Below are positions 61,013 through 64,000 of a DNA stretch of 64,000 nt, one piece after another (position 1 is the stretch's first letter; each line of letters starts with the position of its first letter). The DNA is from VMDH01 sp038108875. GTDB lineage: Bacteria > Pseudomonadota > Gammaproteobacteria > Magnimaribacterales > D2472. Location of the stretch: contig JAYNII010000003.1 in NCBI GenBank assembly GCA_038108875.1, positions 59,106-123,105 on the forward strand, written 5' to 3'. The position numbers and the translations under genes were made by a program. The notes below the pieces were generated by a model. It saw nothing but the letters and a program-made list of their open reading frames with translations. It had not been told where the DNA came from and did not search any database.

Positions 61013-63103
61013 CTATCGAATCATGCTTTCAAGAGCTAAACCATAGATATCCGCTATCTCTTCTATTTGCTTGCTCCTTGGGGTTCCCGCGCCATGTCCA
61101 GCTCTAGTCTCTACTCTCAGCAGGATGGGATTAGAGCAAGATTGAAGGTTTTGCAGTCTTGCAGCAAATTTATATGAATGAGAGGGGACAACCCTGTCAT
61201 CTCTTTCTGAGGTCGTAATTAGTGTAGGAGGGTAGCAAATGTCATGTTTGATATTATGGTAAGGTGAATAAGATAAGAGGTTTTTAAAATGTACTGGGTC
61301 TTGAGGAGAGCCATAGTCTGATTCCCAAGCCCAGCCAATTGTAAATTTATTGAACCTCAGCATATCCATGACTCCTACCTGAGGGATAGCAAATCCAAAA
61401 GTATCTGGATATTGCAACATGGTCGCACCAACTAATAATCCTCCGTTAGATCTACCTTGGATTGCTGTAGTGGCAGGTGAGCCAATGTTTTGAGAGTGAA
61501 GGTATTTCGCTGCGAAGGCGAAATCATCAAACACATTTTGTTTATTGAGAAGCATACCGTCTTGGTGCCAATTTTCTCCATATTCCGATCCGCCTCTTAA
61601 GTTAGCAAGCGCAAATACTCCATTTTGGTTCATCCAAGCCAAGAATCGTTTTGAAAACTTAGGAAGTTGTGAAATATCAAAGCCGCCATACCCGTATAGC
61701 AAAATAGGAGTTTCTCCTGTTATGACAAGATCTCTTTTATAGCCAATGTGAAGCGGAATACTTGTTCCATCTTTAGAGGTATAAAAAACCATCCTTGATA
61801 CATAGTCCTCTGAATTGAATCCAGGTAGTTTTTCTTCCCAGAATAAAGTTTGTTCTCCGGTTACAAAATTTATTTCAAATATTTGGGTTGGTTGAACAAG
61901 GTTCGTAAAGCTGAAATATGCAGAGGAGTCATTAAGTTTTCCACTTGGTCCCGCAATTGTTCCTTGTGAAACTGTAGCAAGCGATGCATGATAACTCCCT
62001 TCCTTATCAAAGTATTGAACCTCAGAAAAAGTATCTTTTAGATAATTCACCACGAAATGTCCTGCAATGATATCAACTTCCTCTATGGCCATGCTGGATT
62101 CAGGAATCACGTTTTGAAAACCGTTTGCTAAATTATCAAAGTCTAATTTTACCACTTTGCCATTTGGGGCATCATGGTCTGTATAAAACCATAGTGTTTT
62201 CTGATACGAGTCGATAAAAGAATAATTAGCAATAAACTCCGTTACTATGGGTGTAAATTCATCACTTTCATATTCTGCAATTGCAATAAGATTCCTTTCA
62301 TCAGTGCCCTTGCTGGTGTATAAAATCTTGTAGAGACCATCATCAGAAACTTGAACAGACCATGAGAGATTTGGATTACTTAAGTCTTGCTTTATAACTT
62401 TATCTAAGGTTTGATCATTGCCAATAACATGAAACATCAAGGTTGGGCTGCTGTTGAGGTCAGCTAATGCTTCATTGGCTGGAACAGGATATTTGTTGTA
62501 GAAGAAACCCGAACTATCAGGAGCCCATTCTGCTCCAGAAAATTTAGACCATTCCAGGATATCGGTTAGTTCCTCTCCAGTTTTAATATTTAGCACTTTC
62601 CATGTTCTCCAATCTGAGCCTCCGTCAGATATTGCGAATGCTAAGAGCTCCGCATTAGGGCTTACATTGACTGATGAAAGTGCTATCGTGCCATCCTCAG
62701 AAAAAGTATTTGGATCAAGCAACACTCTTGCTTCACAATTATCACAATCTTTGATCATGAATTTACTTTGCTGCCAGTCACCTGAGTTGAAGTAATAAAA
62801 AGTCTTATCGCTTACTTTATATGGAGTGCTTATAGATTCACTAACCCAAATTTTTTCTAAGTTTTCCTTGATAGCCTTTCTATAAGGGTTTTCTAAGAAA
62901 CGCTCAGTAAATGTATTTTGTGCATTCACCCAATCCTTCACTTCCTCAGAATTGAAGTCTTCAAGCCAGCGATAGGGGTCTGCAACCAGAACTCCATGAT
63001 AATCGTCAACCTGCTGCACTGTCCTGCTTGAAGGCAAGTTTGTATTCTGAGCACATGAGATAAAAATAAAAAGAATAGTAACAACTGATGCTCTTGTTAT
63101 CAT
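61013..63103 (-). CDS. Prolyl oligopeptidase family serine peptidase, exported
   Basis: This 696-residue S9A peptidase starts with a signal MITRASVVTILFIFISCAQ, possibly a lipoprotein. DYHGVLVADPYRWLEDFNSEEVKDWV is the family's N-terminal signature. A seven-bladed propeller follows, then the catalytic domain with YGYGGFDIS, ANLRGGSEYGENWH, IQGRSNGGLLVGA (Ser), SERDDRVVPSHSYKF (Asp) and AGHGAGTP (His). It cleaves short peptides after proline. Periplasmic or outer-membrane site is inferred. Confidence 0.93.
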   Translation of the reverse strand: MITRASVVTILFIFISCAQNTNLPSSRTVQQVDDYHGVLVADPYRWLEDFNSEEVKDWVNAQNTFTERFLENPYRKAIKENLEKIWVSESISTPYKVSDKTFYYFNSGDWQQSKFMIKDCDNCEARVLLDPNTFSEDGTIALSSVNVSPNAELLAFAISDGGSDWRTWKVLNIKTGEELTDILEWSKFSGAEWAPDSSGFFYNKYPVPANEALADLNSSPTLMFHVIGNDQTLDKVIKQDLSNPNLSWSVQVSDDGLYKILYTSKGTDERNLIAIAEYESDEFTPIVTEFIANYSFIDSYQKTLWFYTDHDAPNGKVVKLDFDNLANGFQNVIPESSMAIEEVDIIAGHFVVNYLKDTFSEVQYFDKEGSYHASLATVSQGTIAGPSGKLNDSSAYFSFTNLVQPTQIFEINFVTGEQTLFWEEKLPGFNSEDYVSRMVFYTSKDGTSIPLHIGYKRDLVITGETPILLYGYGGFDISQLPKFSKRFLAWMNQNGVFALANLRGGSEYGENWHQDGMLLNKQNVFDDFAFAAKYLHSQNIGSPATTAIQGRSNGGLLVGATMLQYPDTFGFAIPQVGVMDMLRFNKFTIGWAWESDYGSPQDPVHFKNLLSYSPYHNIKHDICYPPTLITTSERDDRVVPSHSYKFAARLQNLQSCSNPILLRVETRAGHGAGTPRSKQIEEIADIYGLALESMIR

Positions 63104-63132
63104 AAAAGGAGTCCTTAAACTATAATAAAACT

Positions 63133-63816
63133 ATGAATCAACTAATTTTAGCAATTAACTACTGCAGAAAACATTTTTATTTGTTATTTTTAGGGATTGC
63201 TCTGCCAGCCATAGCGATCGATCTTCTAACCTCTTTTTATTTTATCAATTTAGGTTTAGACGGCAATTCGTCTGAATCAATCTTTACTGAGCGTTTGCAA
63301 GAAGTTGCTATTCCTGCAGCGATTGTTTTACTAATAACTGTCATTGTTAGCACCACATTTAGTGGCGCTATTATTTTAGCTTTTCAGGCTGTTGATAAAG
63401 GAAATACAATTAATGTGTTATCCCTATATCTAATTGCATTTAGAAGATTTATTTCCTTACTTGGCGTTGCCTTAATACAGAGTTTTATTTTTGGATTTGG
63501 TTTGTTGCTGTTAGTGTTACCAGGTTTCTATTTTTTAGGCAGGCTTGGGATGTCAACTTCATATGTAATGCTTCGAGGTCAAAAGACTTTCGAGGCACTG
63601 GGGAATGCATGGGAAAGCTCTGATGTCCATGGCCCACGATTATTTCTCTTATGTTTATTCTTTCTAGGAACTCAGCTAATGTTTGGTTTAATTGGGGGCT
63701 TGATTATTCAAGAAGAAAACCCGTTTTTTATTGTATTAACCGCTCTTGTTAAGTATTTAACAACCATACCTCTGACTTACCTTTTTTATTCTTTGTACAG
63801 ATCACTTAACTCCTAA
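63133..63816 (+). CDS. YciC-like (UPF0259) multi-helix membrane protein
   Basis: The 227-residue protein has about six hydrophobic helices, including FYLLFLGIALPAIAIDLLTSFYF, AIVLLITVIVSTTFSGAIILAF, FGFGLLLLVLPGFYFLGRLGMS and LCLFFLGTQLMFGLIGGLII. LPGFYFLGRLGMSTSYVML resembles the conserved region of YciC/UPF0259. Function unknown. It is divergent from the peptidase with 29 bases between starts. Confidence 0.7.
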   Translation: MNQLILAINYCRKHFYLLFLGIALPAIAIDLLTSFYFINLGLDGNSSESIFTERLQEVAIPAAIVLLITVIVSTTFSGAIILAFQAVDKGNTINVLSLYLIAFRRFISLLGVALIQSFIFGFGLLLLVLPGFYFLGRLGMSTSYVMLRGQKTFEALGNAWESSDVHGPRLFLLCLFFLGTQLMFGLIGGLIIQEENPFFIVLTALVKYLTTIPLTYLFYSLYRSLNS

Positions 63817-63835
63817 TCTGGTTAATACCAGCTTA

Positions 63836-63864
63836 TTGTCAGTTATCTCTTAGAAAGGTAGAAT
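63836..63864 (+). promoter_or_regulatory. Promoter of tRNA-Ile
   Basis: TTGTCA (63836-63841) and TAGAAT (63859-63864), each five of six to consensus, are separated by 17 bases. The start would fall near 63871, 11 bases before the tRNA. GCACC after the -10 may act as a GC-rich discriminator typical of stable-RNA promoters. Confidence 0.75.
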
Positions 63865-63881
63865 GCACCTTCCAAATTTTT

Positions 63882-63958
<77 letters not shown>

Positions 63959-63960
63959 GT

Positions 63961-64000
63961 AAACCCTTGATTTTATTGAATTCATAGACACTTAAGGGTT
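63961..64000 (+). terminator. Inverted repeat after tRNA-Ile, cut by window edge
   Basis: AACCCTT (63962-63968) and AAGGGTT (63994-64000) are perfect complements across 25 bases. It could be a terminator whose T-run lies beyond the window, or part of an integration-site-like sequence at a tRNA 3' end. The evidence does not decide between them. Confidence 0.3.

Overview
The window reads as a chromosomal segment of a marine, AT-rich, streamlined gammaproteobacterium, most like the SAR86 clade. That placement is an inference from gene order, base composition and protein style; no search was run. The gammaproteobacterial signs are the conserved blocks miaB-phoH-ybeY-corC-lnt, ubiE-ubiJ-ubiB with tatABC, rsgA divergent from orn, zapB-like/zapA/6S RNA/ygfA next to pepP-ubiH, nnr-tsaE-amiC, dksA-pcnB, and erpA-anmK-M23 peptidase near tyrS. 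Coding density is very high. Many genes overlap by 4 to 26 bases, and GTG and TTG starts are common. No transposase, integrase, phage gene, CRISPR array, restriction system or secondary-metabolite cluster was seen.

Layout. Positions 1-365 hold the start of metF (minus), facing a plus-strand run tkt-pgk-fba-dtd-acyl-CoA dehydrogenase-LOG (515-6902). A minus-strand run follows: rsgA-ubiE-ubiJ-ubiB-tatA-tatB-tatC (11651-6892). orn (plus) and a Tat-exported PhoD phosphatase (minus) come next. A DUF1820 gene and miaB then start back to back, and miaB leads an RNA-processing and envelope operon: phoH, ybeY, corC, lnt and an L,D-transpeptidase. A trifunctional-type beta-oxidation protein lies opposite. 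The only sizeable gene-poor stretch (21938-22296) is very AT-rich. It holds a predicted promoter, two hairpins ending in a terminator-like stem, and a 30-codon ORF.

From 22.3 to 36.9 kb are gpx, rpiA, ilvA, an epoxide hydrolase, ygfA, 6S RNA, zapA, pepP, ubiH, an orphan iron-binding lipoprotein, maf, an SDR, rpmB, sixA, dut, a duplicated-domain lipoprotein, rpmE and priA. From 36.9 to 43.3 kb the minus strand carries cell-wall and repair genes (SDR, amiC, tsaE, nnr), a beta-propeller lipoprotein split by a 100-N gap, a small membrane protein and an alpha/beta hydrolase. The sequences flanking the gap are identical for 55 bases, so the gap looks like a scaffolding artefact and the gene is intact.

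From 43.4 to 64 kb are a NUDIX hydrolase, an MBL-fold hydrolase, acs, a deoxynucleoside kinase, pcnB, a lysine-rich extended dksA, an adenosine-kinase-like gene, a hemJ-thiE-hemL operon, erpA, anmK, an M23 peptidase, putA, an FAH-family hydrolase, tyrS, a prolyl oligopeptidase, a YciC-like membrane protein and tRNA-Ile(GAT).

Together the genes describe core carbon metabolism (Calvin/pentose-phosphate/glycolytic enzymes, acetate, proline and fatty-acid use), ubiquinone, haem and thiamine synthesis, Tat export, envelope maintenance and translation quality control. No clearly new multi-gene system was found. The best leads are the structured RNA region at 22.1 kb, the metF leader, the hairpin around the ygfA start, and the extended DksA.
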